DNA of 64,000 bases, taken from contig OY829539.1 in NCBI GenBank assembly GCA_963691705.1, positions 60,300,327 through 60,364,326 of the forward strand, written 5' to 3'. Under the pieces are notes generated by a model that ran no database searches, had not been told where the DNA came from, and saw only the letters and a list, made by a program, of their open reading frames with translations. The translations under genes were made by a program, and so were the position numbers. Within the stretch, counting starts at the first letter, position 1, and the number at the start of each line of letters is the position of its first letter. The stretch is from Viola odorata. Taxonomy: Eukaryota; Streptophyta; Magnoliopsida; Malpighiales; Violaceae. Below are positions 10,640-22,000 of this stretch, in pieces.

Positions 10640-11820
10640 GACAAAGTAGAGTTGTTGAAGTTGGTCGGCGGAAAATGGTAACGGTCAGATTGACAACACA
10701 CCGGTTTAAAATTGGATCGGATCTAAAAGAGGAAAAAATGAATATAAAAATGAGTATTTTAACTCTAAAGTTAATGTATTAATCGTGAGTGATTCATATT
10801 GTCGTATTAGATAGTAATTCTTAATATACTTTTTATAAATAGAGATGAGATTGAAATTTAAATTCTTACTGTTTTTTTTTTATCACTAGCGAACAACTAC
10901 TACATTATAATATTGCTAAATGATATAGATTCTGGAATTTGGTAACAAGTTGTTCTTTTCATGCGATTTTTTGGTTTTTGATTAACTTAATTTGCCATCA
11001 TCATGTGTTGTGGGGTATTGAACTTTACTGAAAATATAGTATAATTTTTCAAGTATTATAAAAATATGGGGTGAATGGTTTAAGAATAAAAAACCGGGCA
11101 TGGCTCATTTGTCATTCAATTCGATCGGTAGGTAGTATTATCTGATTATGAGTCAAACCTTCATATTAATTAGCTATTCTTTGAAATCATGGAGTTAGAC
11201 ATCACCAATGTCTAGTATCATTATTACATTATTTTATTTAGTAAAAAAATTGTAACGTACTAAAGAAGGAAAAAAATGTATTCATAATTTTCCATGTAAG
11301 TTAGTAAAAAGTGTTAATAAAGGTTGATTTAAAAAAAAATTAAAATCTTTATCATTCTTTTGAGGTGTTCTTGATTTCTTAATATGAGTTTGGATTGGTG
11401 GCCTTAATGGGCTTTCTGATTTGTTCTCCTTCATTGGATTCATCTCCTTTAGATATTGGGCTTTGAGTCCGGAAGCTTTCTAATTGAATCTGAGACTTGA
11501 ATAAATTGATTAGTAGTAGGTGTGTTTAATGGACTTTCATGAGAAAAGTATTTGGGCTTGTTCCTCTTTCACTTTGGTACAATGAATTTCATGGTTGATG
11601 CACTTGTTTGAATTCATTGGATTAAATTTTTATAGTATTCTATCTTCTATTCGAGTATATCTCATTATTTAAGAAGCCATTAACCATTTTTTCCAGATGG
11701 AGTACGTGAATGTTGGGCCCAAAATCATTTTAATATCATATTTTTCTACCAATTGCAAATTGTCCGAACTAAATAATTTTTTGGGAGGGGGCAAAATAAA
11801 TATATCAAATAACCATTTTT
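10640..11820. other. AT-rich intergenic stretch, nothing recognised
   Basis: No coding homology, RNA gene or element end was recognised between the MITE and the second duplication copy. Confidence 0.5.
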
Positions 11821-12346
11821 TGTACTCACCAAAAAATATACTTAACCAGACAAGTTTGTTTTCTAATTTTGAAAAGGTATTTTTACTCTTTTCTTATATT
11901 ATACTAAGTGCAAATTTAAAAAATAGAAAAGTATTTTTTCATTTCTAAATTAGAAAATAATGTCTTCTTAATACAATCTCTATTTTTTTTCTATTTTCTA
12001 ATTTTCTATAAAGAGAAGAAAATTTTACACCAAATGAACAACCCTTAAAAAAAAATTCGATTTATATATTCAGATTGAACATATAGAGTGATTAATGAAT
12101 TGTTCTGAATTAATATTTTAATTACTCACCGTGAATCGAAACAAATAATATATAACCAGCAAGTTGAAAAAGAAAAGAAAAAACATAGTAAGATTTTACA
12201 AGGTTTGTACATGGGAAAGTAAAAACCAATTGTATAGAAACTCTTGTAACCACAACAAATTAATACAGGGCCTAGCATTGTTCGAACTGCGAATTGGAAT
12301 GCTGCTGCGAACAATTTGATCGATCCGACTAGTTTTCTTCCACTAG

Positions 12347-12697
12347 CTAGCCAATCGTAGCACCAAATATCTTGATCGGGTTCTCGCCAAAAGCACGAGC
12401 GCGAACCCAGTAATGAAACTCACCAATGGCAGCTTGGTTTGTGAACCTGTAGAACTCGATCTGGTCACCTATTTGGAGGTTGTTGCTGCGTACAAATACA
12501 ACCCACTCTTTTACAAGAACTGGCTTCGGATGCCTCTCCTTACGAACAGAACAATGGAAGGTCCAGTTATAACCAGTTTTTTCATCAGTTGCTACAAAAT
12601 CCTCACCTAATGGGAATGCTCCATGATTCTCCATGGGCACTGACAATCTGTGCTCTATGTCAGTTTTGCTAAACTCCTTTGAGAAGATCATTTCCAT
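12347..12697 (-). CDS. B3 DNA-binding domain protein, duplicate copy 2
   Basis: Same architecture and length (116 codons, one exon) as the copy at 3059-3409. ATG lies at 12697-12695 and the stop at 12349-12347. B3 signature: FSKEFSKTD near the start, YNWTFHCSVRKERHPKPVL in the middle, EWVVFVRSNNLQIGDQIEF in the second half. Differences from copy 1 include KEL/KEF, KKGH/KERH, VAF/VVF, RVEFYM/QIEFYR and RARGENLV/AFGENPI. They are substitutions only, with no indel, so both copies appear to have been held open since duplication. Expected role is nuclear DNA binding; targets unknown. Confidence 0.8.
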   Translation of the reverse strand: MEMIFSKEFSKTDIEHRLSVPMENHGAFPLGEDFVATDEKTGYNWTFHCSVRKERHPKPVLVKEWVVFVRSNNLQIGDQIEFYRFTNQAAIGEFHYWVRARAFGENPIKIFGATIG

Positions 12698-12792
12698 CTT
12701 GATCGATTTGGTCGGATTAATTAACAAATGAAAGAAAACCAGAAAAAAATTGATCAAACTAATTTATAAGAATAAACATCGTGATAATATTC

Positions 12793-12976
12793 TTATGGAC
12801 GACAAACATCACTGTCTAATTCTTCAGTTTTTCTTCCAATCTTGATGATTTTCTTGAAATCCAAAGCGGCGGCTAGTGCAGCAGCAGCTTGAACATCTTT
12901 AGGAGAAGCGCTGGCCGGGCGAGGAAGATGGTGAGCAATGTCAGGGAAATTGAGGTGAGCAGAGCGACCTTTAAAT
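12793..12976 (-). pseudogene. AP2/ERF transcription factor fragment (end of AP2 domain)
   Basis: Reading from about 12976 gives [20 protein letters not shown], then [19 protein letters not shown], ending [10 protein letters not shown] and TAA at 12795-12793. [10 protein letters not shown] is the end of the AP2 DNA-binding domain in DREB/ERF proteins, and the Pro/Ala-rich run after it is typical of that subfamily. Immediately upstream the conserved A-S-I-K-G can be read only with a one-base shift (GCATCTATT-T-AAAGGT), and the rest of the AP2 domain is absent. This is a broken 3' fragment, just upstream of B3 copy 2. Copy 1 has lost it by deletion. Confidence 0.75.
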
Positions 12977-13329
12977 AGATGCTGTTTATGTATAAGACTA
13001 AATTAACAATTAATGTTTTAGAAAAACAATAAAAAAAACCCTTTAATTTACAAAATATTTTATTTTGATTTATAAAGTTTAGCGTTGGATGTTTTTAATT
13101 TCTTTTACACAATCTAGGTCTAGGGTACGTACGTCTGCCAAGACCAAGAGAGAACTTTTTGATGGTATGCAAATAATACCCTCTCTTTTTGGAGCCTTGT
13201 GCATGGAATCATTGGAACCTGTTCAATTACTGGAACGCAAGTAGTTGATAATACTTGATTAGTAACGAATCCATCGTGAAGTAAAACATAGATTCCACCG
13301 TTGAATCAAGCTAAAATTTGACACGGTAA

Positions 13330-14027
13330 TGCTAAAAAGGTTGAAAAGGATGCCTGAAGACCATGCCTGAATGACATGGCAAATTCAAAAATAATTACAA
13401 AATTGCCACTGAATTTTATTTTCAGCATCCTTGTTTACACATCAACCAAACCGACGAACGACGCTTCACTCCTCCTCCAACCTTGCTTCCAACTCCCTTT
13501 TCCTCCCACCTTGCTTCCAAGCCCAAGCCACAACCACCATCCAGATCCACCGCCCAGATCCCCAGATCCACCAGTTGCAGTATATACTCAAAGGATATTA
13601 GTGCCCATATAATAGAATTTTCAATTTATCTATCCAGGGTGGGGCAAAGGATGAAACATGAAAAAACTTGAATATTCCAAAAAATTGTCAATGACAGAAT
13701 TTCCTAAGAGCTTGTATGAAAAAAGAGCTTAAATTCACTCCTTCCATTAATGAGGACAGTGGCGTGAGGACAGCGACGTGAGGAGCAGAGCAGCAACCGT
13801 GATGGCAGCGACTTGAGGAGCAGAGCAGCAGGCAGCAGCGATGGTGATGGCAGCGGCGGTGGCAGTGAGCAGCGGCGGTGAGCAGAAGAGGGCGCGATAT
13901 GGGAGGAGGAGGAGGCAAGGATGGAGGAGGGCAACCCTAAATTCAACCCAATGACAATTTTGTAAATTTATAGAATGCCACGTCATTTAGGCATACTCTT
14001 CAGGCATACTCTTCAACCCTATTAGCA
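13330..14027. mobile_element. Mutator-like MITE with about 70-bp inverted ends
   Basis: Left TGCTAAAAAGGTTGAAAAGG and inverted right TGCTAATAGGGTTGAAGAGT remain similar through ATGCCTGAAGA and AATGAC.TGGCA for about 70 bases. The interior holds GCAGCGGCGG-type low-complexity sequence (13750-13900). No clean target duplication was found, so class assignment rests on the long inverted ends. Confidence 0.6.
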
Positions 14028-15164
14028 GCACTCAATTTGACATGTAAATAATCCGTTGAAAGAAGAACAAATTGCCTAACTTTTAACCAAGAGTTAATTT
14101 TAAGGCTAAGATTGCCCAAATTTTATACTGAAACTCAAAAAAACAAATTTTTAGGTTTTTTCGTAGTTATTATCATATTTTAGGTTTCACGACTTTAATA
14201 TTATTAACAAGGTTTTAAGAACCTGACAAGCCTATCCTATCGGGGAAACTATGATCCGATTTTAAATCCGGTTCTTACAACCAAAAAAAATAGTCTTTAA
14301 AAAACAGAAAAAATCATGGACCAATTCGGTCCAATCGTGAACCGGTTGACCTCGGAGATGGTTTTCACGGGTTTAGACAGTTTGTTTTTTTTTTTGCCAA
14401 TTCCAACTTATTTAGCTAAATTTTTGGGATTTTTTCATTTAATCTTAATATTATTAGTTTTTTGACAAATCCTTATCTACTTTCATGCCAATTTTTAATC
14501 CAATGTACAAATAATAGGTATTAAGAAAATAAATAGTCAAACTTTCTATGGATAAAATTTATTAACATTAAAGATTTAAAAATTCAAAGTTTCCGAATAT
14601 ATAGCAATCTAATGATTTAAAATTGATATCTACTCGTATTATGTAATTAACTTTACGCGATTGTTAAAGTAGATTTTATCTATAGATATAATGCGAATAT
14701 TTTAAAGATCTTTTAAAATTTTATCAAAATAATACTTTAATATAGATCTGTTCGACATTTTTATGAGGCTTTAGTAATTGTGGACATAGAAATTAAAAAA
14801 AAAAACACCTGTTGAATTATTTTATATCTCTTTATACGCTAGATAATGATGTAGAAATACGAGAAAAAAAATATCAAACTAAAAATTAAAATGATAACTC
14901 GCTATTTAAGGAGTAATCGACCAAACAAGTTTTAAGATAATTTTAAAATTAAAATGTGTTTTTGGTCAAATTGGTGAACTTAAGATTCAAAGAGTGTGGT
15001 TTTACTGTTTTTTTTTCTATTTATTTTTATCATAACTTTCTATAAGTATTTATTAATTATTGAAATATTATATGGGTTAAAAATAATTGTTATTGTCAAT
15101 CTCTTTTCGTCATGATTTTGGAATTATGACGGGTTTGCTGACCTTTCTCTGCTGAGGTATACAA
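14028..15164. other. AT-rich intergenic stretch, nothing coding
   Basis: A few CCGGTT and AACCGG motifs near 14260-14350 suggest a worn hAT relic related to the CAGTGTTATCAG family, but no ends could be paired. Confidence 0.4.
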
Positions 15165-15239
15165 TAACGTTACCTTCTTTGTCTCTTACGAGTCGGCCCA
15201 TAACGTTAGCTTCTTTGTCCCTTACGAGTCGGCCCATAG
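15165..15239. repeat. 36-bp tandem repeat, two units
   Basis: TAACGTTAGCTTCTTTGTC followed by CCTTACGAGTCGGCCCA occurs twice in tandem with two mismatches. Confidence 0.8.
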
Positions 15240-15706
15240 CTATTTCGAATTGATTTTTTATTTTTCTTTTCTTTTCTTTTTCGTTTGAGCAGTAAGAAAT
15301 ATTACTTTATTAATAGATAATGGACACGACATCCATTTTATGACGTGGAGATTACTAAGTCCCTGTTTGGGAGTCTGGGTTGGATACCCAACCTAGCATT
15401 CCTGGACTGAAATGGAGTGAAACACCATTCCATAAATGAAAAAGTGCAATTTTGGGTGGCGAAATGAAAAAAACAGGGGTTTATGCTCCATTCCGCAAAT
15501 GGAGCACATTCCGCAAATGGAGTACCATTTGACCTTCTCTCTTTTTATTTTTTTACTTTTTCATTTCATTTTAATTTTTTTACGTTATATAACCAACAAA
15601 ATAAATTAAAAACTACCACAATAAAATCTCTATTTTAAGATAAGTAATTCTAAATCCATTTTTCCTATTTTTATTAATTTTTTGAAAATGTGTTTTATAC
15701 TCCAAT

Positions 15707-15880
15707 GTGATTCACGCTAGACACTTTTTCCTTGGGATGATCACGCCAAGGATTTTTCAAAACGGCCAAATAACTCCAGTAGGTAGCGTGATTCACGCTA
15801 AGAGCTTAGCGTGAGTCACGCTACGCATTTTTTTCTTGGCGTGATCACGCTAAGACCTTCGCGTGATCACGCTAAGGCTG
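15707..15880. repeat. Array of self-complementary GCGTGATCACGC motifs
   Basis: GTGATTCACGCTA, GGATGATCACGCCAAGG, TAGCGTGATTCACGCTAAG, TTAGCGTGAGTCACGCTA, GGCGTGATCACGC and GCGTGATCACGCTAAGG follow one another within 175 bases. Each is a near-palindrome around GTGATCAC or GTGATTCAC. Confidence 0.8.
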
Positions 15881-15891
15881 TTTATATAAAA

Positions 15892-16268
15892 GGGGAAATA
15901 GTTTTTACCACCCCTGAACTATCGTCGAAAATAAAAAACCTCCCATGAACTTCATTTTTTGAAATTCGCCCCCCTGGACTATTATTTTTGGGCAAAAAGC
16001 CCCTTCAATGCACATTTTTACAAATTTAAAAAAAAATTGTAAAAAATCTAAAGAAAATGTAAAAATTCACGAAAAAATGTAATTAACCTAAAAATCAAGA
16101 AACATTGTAAAAAATTCCAAGAATTCAAAAAAGAATTGATTTAATTATGGACAGAAGGGGCTTTTTGCCCGAAAAAAATAGTCCAGGGGGGCGAATTTAA
16201 AAAAATGAAGTTCAGGGGAGGTTTTTGATTTTCGACGATAGTTCAGGGGTGGTAAAAACTATTTCCCC
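15892..16268. mobile_element. Mutator-type foldback MITE with perfect 9-bp target duplication
   Basis: Ends GGGGAAATAGTTTTTACC and its exact inverse, arms about 110 bp (ACTATCGTCGAAAAT is shared). Flanked by TATATAAAA at 15883-15891 and 16269-16277. Nested inside the Harbinger-like element. Confidence 0.9.
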
Positions 16269-16859
16269 TATATAAAATCGCGATTTCCTTCTTCTTCACT
16301 TTTTCCAGAAATTTCTCTCTCCTCCAACCCGACCCCTTCACCTCCAAAATCGATTTTCTTCTTCGAATCTCCCCCAAATCTTCTCCGAATCCTCTCAAAT
16401 TTTGACCATACCTTCCCTACATCCATTCCAACAAAACCCATCAATTTATTTCGACATCCACCCATAAAATCACTCTCAATTTATTTCGGCACAATGTTTT
16501 ATTTATGGTATATAGATCAATTTTGTTATATGTTAGATTATAAATAAATTGATTAAAAATATATATAAAGATAAAAAATAAAAAAATTTAAACACTTAAA
16601 ATGAATTATGCCCTTTATGGTCATTTTACATCCAAATCATAGTTTTGGAAAACTGGACTACCAAACAGCACCCTCTGTTTCCCAGATGTTGTTTTCCCAC
16701 TGAACATTTCCCCACTGACCATTTCCCCACTAAACTGGACTGCCAAACAGAGCCTAAGACAAGTAGAGGGACAACAAGATAGATGCGCTTTGGATTATAA
16801 GATTACGGCGTTGTCCAGACACAACCACTACAGATAGATATACAATATATACGAATAAA

Positions 16860-17330
16860 ATCACCAGTACCTAATAATACATAATCAGGCTACACGGGCA
16901 TTATGAACTTCCCCTGAGGGGAACCACTACCAACGTACTAGTCAAACTACGGTTCAGTGCGTCTTTTGGGGCTAACGGTCAGCATACGACCTAACGGGCT
17001 CCAGATACGTCTTTGGGTGACACGTGTCCCGCTAACGGACTCAGCGTTCTGGCGACACGTGTCCCACCTACTCAAGAGCAAAAGGCCTATAAATACCCCC
17101 ATCCCCCACTAACGGAAGGTAAGCATTCCAACGCTACTGTTCACTAAGATTCTCCACTATTCACCACCGTTCTTACTAACTTGACCGTCGGAATCTCTAT
17201 GCCAGAGGCCCCCTCCGGTGACTTTTCAGGTACCACGTGGCAAGACCCCTTAGAGGGACCCACTCTGACACATCCCATCAAACCCATTTACCGTTAGGGT
17301 TACCGATTTCTAAGAGTATATTTAACAAAT
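16860..17330 (+). mobile_element. LTR-like remnant with TATA box
   Basis: Contains CCTATAAATACCCCC (17087) followed by a leader rich in CCACTATTCACC and CCCCTCCGGTGAC, resembling the U3/R junction of plant Ty3-type LTRs. CACGTGTCCC occurs twice upstream. Ends were not identified and no internal region is present. Confidence 0.4.
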
Positions 17331-18100
17331 CCAAAACAGCAACATGAAAAGAAAAATGTCAGAAGACAAGACCAATAACATCTCCATGAATCCAAACTGC
17401 TAAAGCATGATGCACCCACCTACTCTTTAGCAAAATATTGCCACCATTACAACTGCTGTTTCCTGTCCGGTGCAAGGGGAAATGAAGCAAAAGAACTGGG
17501 CCAGAATCCGACCTAGACCCGGAGGATTGCTCAAATCTTTCCATTTCTATTGATTTTTCAACCCCAAACCTCAATTCACTGTTCCCACAAAGTAATGCAA
17601 CTGAATTAAGAGACACAAAGCTAATACTACTAAACTGAAAGCGAGGGTGAAGGAAAATAGAAATGTCCTTGAAATAAACCCTAATGTAATTGATGTACCG
17701 GATATTAAATTAGAAATGTTTGTTTTATTCAAAAATAATTCGGTACGTACCGAATTACTGAACAGTAAATTAGGGTAAAAAAATATTGTCCGAATTTGCA
17801 TTATTTTGGTTTGGTACGGACGGTATTTTGGTACGGTATTTCAGTGGACACTCCTAGTGGAGAATGAAAAAAATGGTAAGAGTAATCAAATCACCAAACT
17901 TAATTAACTCAGTGAAACACAATCCAAGTTGAGGCACTCTTCTCTCTCTTATGAAGATCTTTTTTAACCTTGCATTTACTCGTAAAACATTGACCCGTAA
18001 ACCAAGTCAACGAAGATAAAGTAGGTCGGACAAGGAATCAAGTATGGCAGGCAAACGCCACGGGCAACTCGCTGTTGCAGAACATTTTTAAACATGCATG
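17331..18100. other. Unassigned stretch between LTR-like remnant and GP210 tail
   Basis: A short minus-strand frame (about 17554-17359, beginning MERFEQSSGSRSDS) has no recognised family. Near 17690-17860 GGTACGGTATTT-type motifs and an inverted repeat around TTCGGTACGTACCGAA suggest a small transposon relic. Confidence 0.35.
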
Positions 18101-18141
18101 CTCATGGCAAAGAGTGGTCACTAGAAGCAATTAAGGAGAAT

Positions 18142-18310
18142 TTAGTAAGTATTCTGAGGATTAAACCTACGCCTAGCTTCCCGCCTGTAATACGGGCGGT
18201 TTCATCTATTGTCCTCCTCACATAATCTACAAAGGCCTGAGGTGTTTGAGGAGAAACCAAACTTCTCCTTAGGAGGATAGATGGGGCGATTCGGGTGAGA
18301 AAGAAACTAA
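18142..18310 (-). pseudogene. GP210: Detached, frameshifted C-terminal tail of GP210
   Basis: The minus strand reads SLVSPQTPQAFVDYVRRTID, then ET in one frame. After GAAACC it continues YYRREARRRFNPQNTY* only in another frame (stop 18144-18142). SPxTPQxFVDYVRRTIDET and YYRxxxRRRFNPQNT are the conserved cytosolic tail of plant GP210 proteins. A net two-base insertion (GC after GAAACC) separates the halves. It lies beyond the hAT element that caps the present last exon, so it is probably no longer translated. Confidence 0.75.
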
Positions 18311-18365
18311 CCAGAAGGTCCAAGGACCAACTCTGTACTTCCTATTGTTTTCATGCAGCAACAGG

Positions 18366-19044
18366 TAAGGATGGCAATTGGGCGAGTATGGGCGGTTATG
18401 GGTATGTTAAAGTGGGTATGGACGGGTATGGGTAAATATTCAACTCATACCTACAATTAAATATCCATTATTATCCATACCCAATATGCCCAATACCCAA
18501 TTAGGTATGTAATGGATATCCAATTACACTTACTTATTTATTATTTAACTTAATAAAATTATTTCACCAAATTTTTATTTTTTTATAATTAAGTAAAAAT
18601 TTACTATAATTTTATTTTATTTATATTATTTTTTTATAGCATCATATTTCGTAAAACCCATTTATTATTTTTTTTAGAAAAATATGAAAAGTGGATGTCT
18701 AATTATTCATTTTGAGATAAAGATTATGTTTTTATAATTTTTAATTTATTTTATTTAAAGTATTAAACAAGAATATTGAGTTTTTATTACGAAAGAAAAA
18801 TTAAAAAGATGTGAGAGAGGAAAGAGGAGAGAGACAAAACCATTGAATTTTTTTTTTTAGAGAAGTTGAAAAAAATACGGGTATTTTACGGGTATTGTGC
18901 GGGTACCATACCCAATTATACCCGCAATTATAAATGTGGGTATTATCCATACCCAAACCATACCCGCAATTACCCGCTCAAGCAGGTAATTGCGGGTATG
19001 GTTATGGGCAGGTATGCGGGTATGGATACCCATTGCCATCCCTA
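18366..19044. mobile_element. hAT element (TAGGGATGGCAAT family) in the last GP210 exon
   Basis: Left TAAGGATGGCAATTGGG and inverted right TAGGGATGGCAATGGG, with subterminal GGGTATGG repeats on both sides. Flanks GCAACAGG (18358-18365) and GCAGCAGG (19045-19052) match 7 of 8. 679 bp, AT-rich, no transposase. Its right end supplies the last codons and stop of the present GP210 reading frame. Confidence 0.85.
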
Positions 19045-22000
19045 GCAGCAGGAAGCATACGCCTAGCTTCAGCATCAGCAAGAAGCATACGCCTAGCTTC
19101 AGCATCAGCAACAAGCCTACGCCTAACAGCAGCTTCAGCAAACCTACGCCCAGGATCAACAAAATCAGCAGCATCCAGCGGGCAGCAACAGAGAGTGGCC
19201 ACAGCCAATAGTGTTAGACCAAGAATGACAGTGGCGATTATCTGGAATATTCGATCTTTTATGTCTGGATCATAATTGACATCTATTTCTTCTCTCTGAC
19301 CTGTATTTAGAAGAGAGAGATTACATCTTTCAGTAGTTAGTAAACCACCATCCCTTCTCCAATATCCATCTTCAGGGTTAAGTATGCTTACCGTTAGCTG
19401 GGAGTGTGACTATGAGTTTGTCCTTAACTCTTCCCTCTCCTAGCGCTCTTACCTGAAATGTATTTAGTTTTTTCCGAGGTTTCAAAAAGATGGACGACAG
19501 AGAACGGCAGGTCTTTGGGCATTATATAGTTTAAGGAAACCTATTATAGGTCTCTAAGTAACCCAAAGCAAAGAATTGGTTTGTGTAATCATTCACAAAA
19601 AGAATTGATCTACCTATTCAAATCAAGTCATTTCATTTTGAACTAGTAAAAATGAGGAATCACTACATATAAAGTAGATAACTCACCTCGTAATCTGCAC
19701 GCCCAGCTATCCCATCTTCCCATTCCCATCTGAGGCTGATTTTAATTGAATCCCGCTCGAGCCAATGCATTTCAACATCTACAAGATAGAGCCCGCATCA
19801 CTACATTTTATACTGAACTCACTGCAGTAGATTGGCAACTCAATTTTTTTTTTGGAATCAGTAACACCTCAACTTAACGACTTGGAGTTTGCCAAATTCT
19901 CAAAAAGGGACACTAACTTTGGTGAGCAGTTACAGGACCTCCATATGCTGCACATCAGATGAAACTAGCAGCACTAATAGGATCACTTGTTTGATTTTAC
20001 CACTTCCTAGAAGTCTAGTATAAATGTCAATGCTTAAAAAATGACAACAAATAAGGTACAAATTAGTTTGCAATTGCAGTCATTAGTTACGTAAACCAGA
20101 GGCCCAGTGTCATACAAGGTCTACCAAAAGCAGCTAGCCAAAACGAGCCAACATCACAAGAAATTTAAAAGAAGAGCAAGGGTTATCGATATTACCTGTA
20201 TTTCCAAAAATGGTTATAACAGCCATTTTAGAGTCTGCTGTCAGATTCAACTGCATCAAGCCCTATGAAATAACAAACATCAGAATCAGAGTGAGGTTCA
20301 TTTGAGTGTCTTATGATCAATGTCCAAATGAAATTTAAGGGTCAAATTACAAGATTTATCCATCAAGTACAGTGACAAAAAGCAGCAGATAATTTGCAGA
20401 AAGCTAGCTGACATAAAGGATAAAATCACCTTGTCCATCCCTATAATACTGAACCCTCCAACGAAAATTGCAGAAGCAGATCCAGAAACATGGCTGGCTT
20501 CTCTAAGATAAGCATTGACAAAAACAGATAGATATAATCTTGTCCCCAAAGGTGCTGAAAGTCCCAACTGCGCAGGTGTGTATGGAAAAAAGAGGCAGTA
20601 CGAATGACCTGTGTCAAGATCCATCCATGGCTTTGCATACCTTCAGTACGGGTAAGCAAAAAAGCCTGTCAGATAAGATGCGACGTTGATTGATTAGTTG
20701 CATACATAAGGGCAGAGAGGAAGAAACATACCCAACGAAAGAAGGATTGACCTTGCAGTCATACGATACTCCTTTCCAGTCTCCTTTAGGATCAAGCTGA
20801 TTGTCAGTGTCACTGTTTTAATCAAATATTCAATTATAAAAAAGTTAGGCCCCAAACTTATTTGAAAATGTGCTCAGAAATAATGCATCTTATCATTGTG
20901 CTCTTAGATTATTGAAATTCCAGAAACATTACAGCCATCAAATACAATCACTATGAGATTCTTAAGAGTCCACAGTATGACTTGAAGTTCCAAATCAAAG
21001 TCAATTGAAATTTGTAGAAATTACATCAAAATAAATAGACAAACCTGAACCTCACAGAGAAGCGATATCCTTTTGTTGGGTAAGGGACGTTTGTTAGGTT
21101 CTCTTTCGGAGCTTCAATGGAAAGAGCATTTCCTGGTAGCACTGTAACTACCGTTTGCAGTTTCGTGGTTGGACAATCAAAAAATACTGTTCACATATAA
21201 CAAATTTTAACATAGAAATCATAATCCTCATCTAGTTCTGTGAATTTGCAGATTCAAAATAGCGAAACTCAGTACCTAGAGTTGAACCTATCCCAACAGC
21301 TTTAGCTTTTCCAGACTGCATGTCTACAGAAACCACACTTTCATTGGCACTATGCCAGCAGCCAGAAAATTGTATGTATATACCTACCACATAAAGGAAG
21401 ACTAGTAATTACCATAATGCTATGAAGAGTAAACAAAGTGCGTTACTTGTTAAACCAGAAAAGGACAAAATGAGATGAAAAGGAGCCACCTGTTATATGT
21501 TTACCTTCTATACTGAAGTTGAGCGAACTTCCTTGATGGAGTACAGGACTTTGAGGGTATACATGGTCACCTACTGAGATCTGTAGATATGAAGAGTTAA
21601 GGTGTCTTAAACTGGAAATGTTAAAACTTGAATGGAAGGGGTAACACAAAAAAGATAATGATCAAAATAGTAACTATAATGAAAATAGATTTCATGCGCT
21701 GAAGAAACTTAGCACATCAATTTTAATTAATTTTGTTTTTTCTATAAAAAGAAAAAACCCAACTATGGCACCATAATCAAAGAAACGCCTACAGCTTTAT
21801 CTACTAACAAAGAGTAGATTAGTAAATTAGTACACATAAGGACAGAAACCTCTCTACATTGCGCTATAATGCAGTGCAGTCCAAATGATTTCAGTTCTCA
21901 AAAGGGGGCAAGCTATTACCAGCACATAGTCAGACTTTTGAGGATTACTGTCCAGTGACACTCGCAGGAGAGCTTTACCATGCTGCTTTGCCTTCAAAAA

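Larger units (their letters stand above)
11826..13230. repeat. Direct segmental duplication, copy 2 (carries B3 gene and AP2/ERF fragment)
   Basis: Matches 2150-3625 in the same orientation, about 9.7 kb away, but without the Stowaway, foldback and Harbinger-like insertions. It keeps about 270 bases (12820-13070) that copy 1 lost between CACTGTCTAA and TATAAAGTTTAG; these hold an ERF gene fragment. Confidence 0.85.
15359..16754. mobile_element. Harbinger-like non-autonomous element
   Basis: Left end GTCCCTGTTTGGGAGTC; inverted right end GGCTCTGTTTGGCAGTC. TAA lies on both sides (15356-15358 and 16755-16757). The right subterminal 170 bp (CCCTTTATGGTCATTTTACA) matches, inverted, the left end of the element at 3626, so both belong to one family. 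Contains a palindrome array (15707-15880) and a nested Mutator-type MITE (15892-16268). No transposase. Confidence 0.7.

Noticed and set aside
21276..21383. Apparent loss of the acceptor and frame in GP210 exon 29
   Set aside because: On recounting, GTGGTAG|GTATATACATAC provides a normal acceptor and the join E-G-I-Y-I-Q-F-S-G-C-W is in frame.
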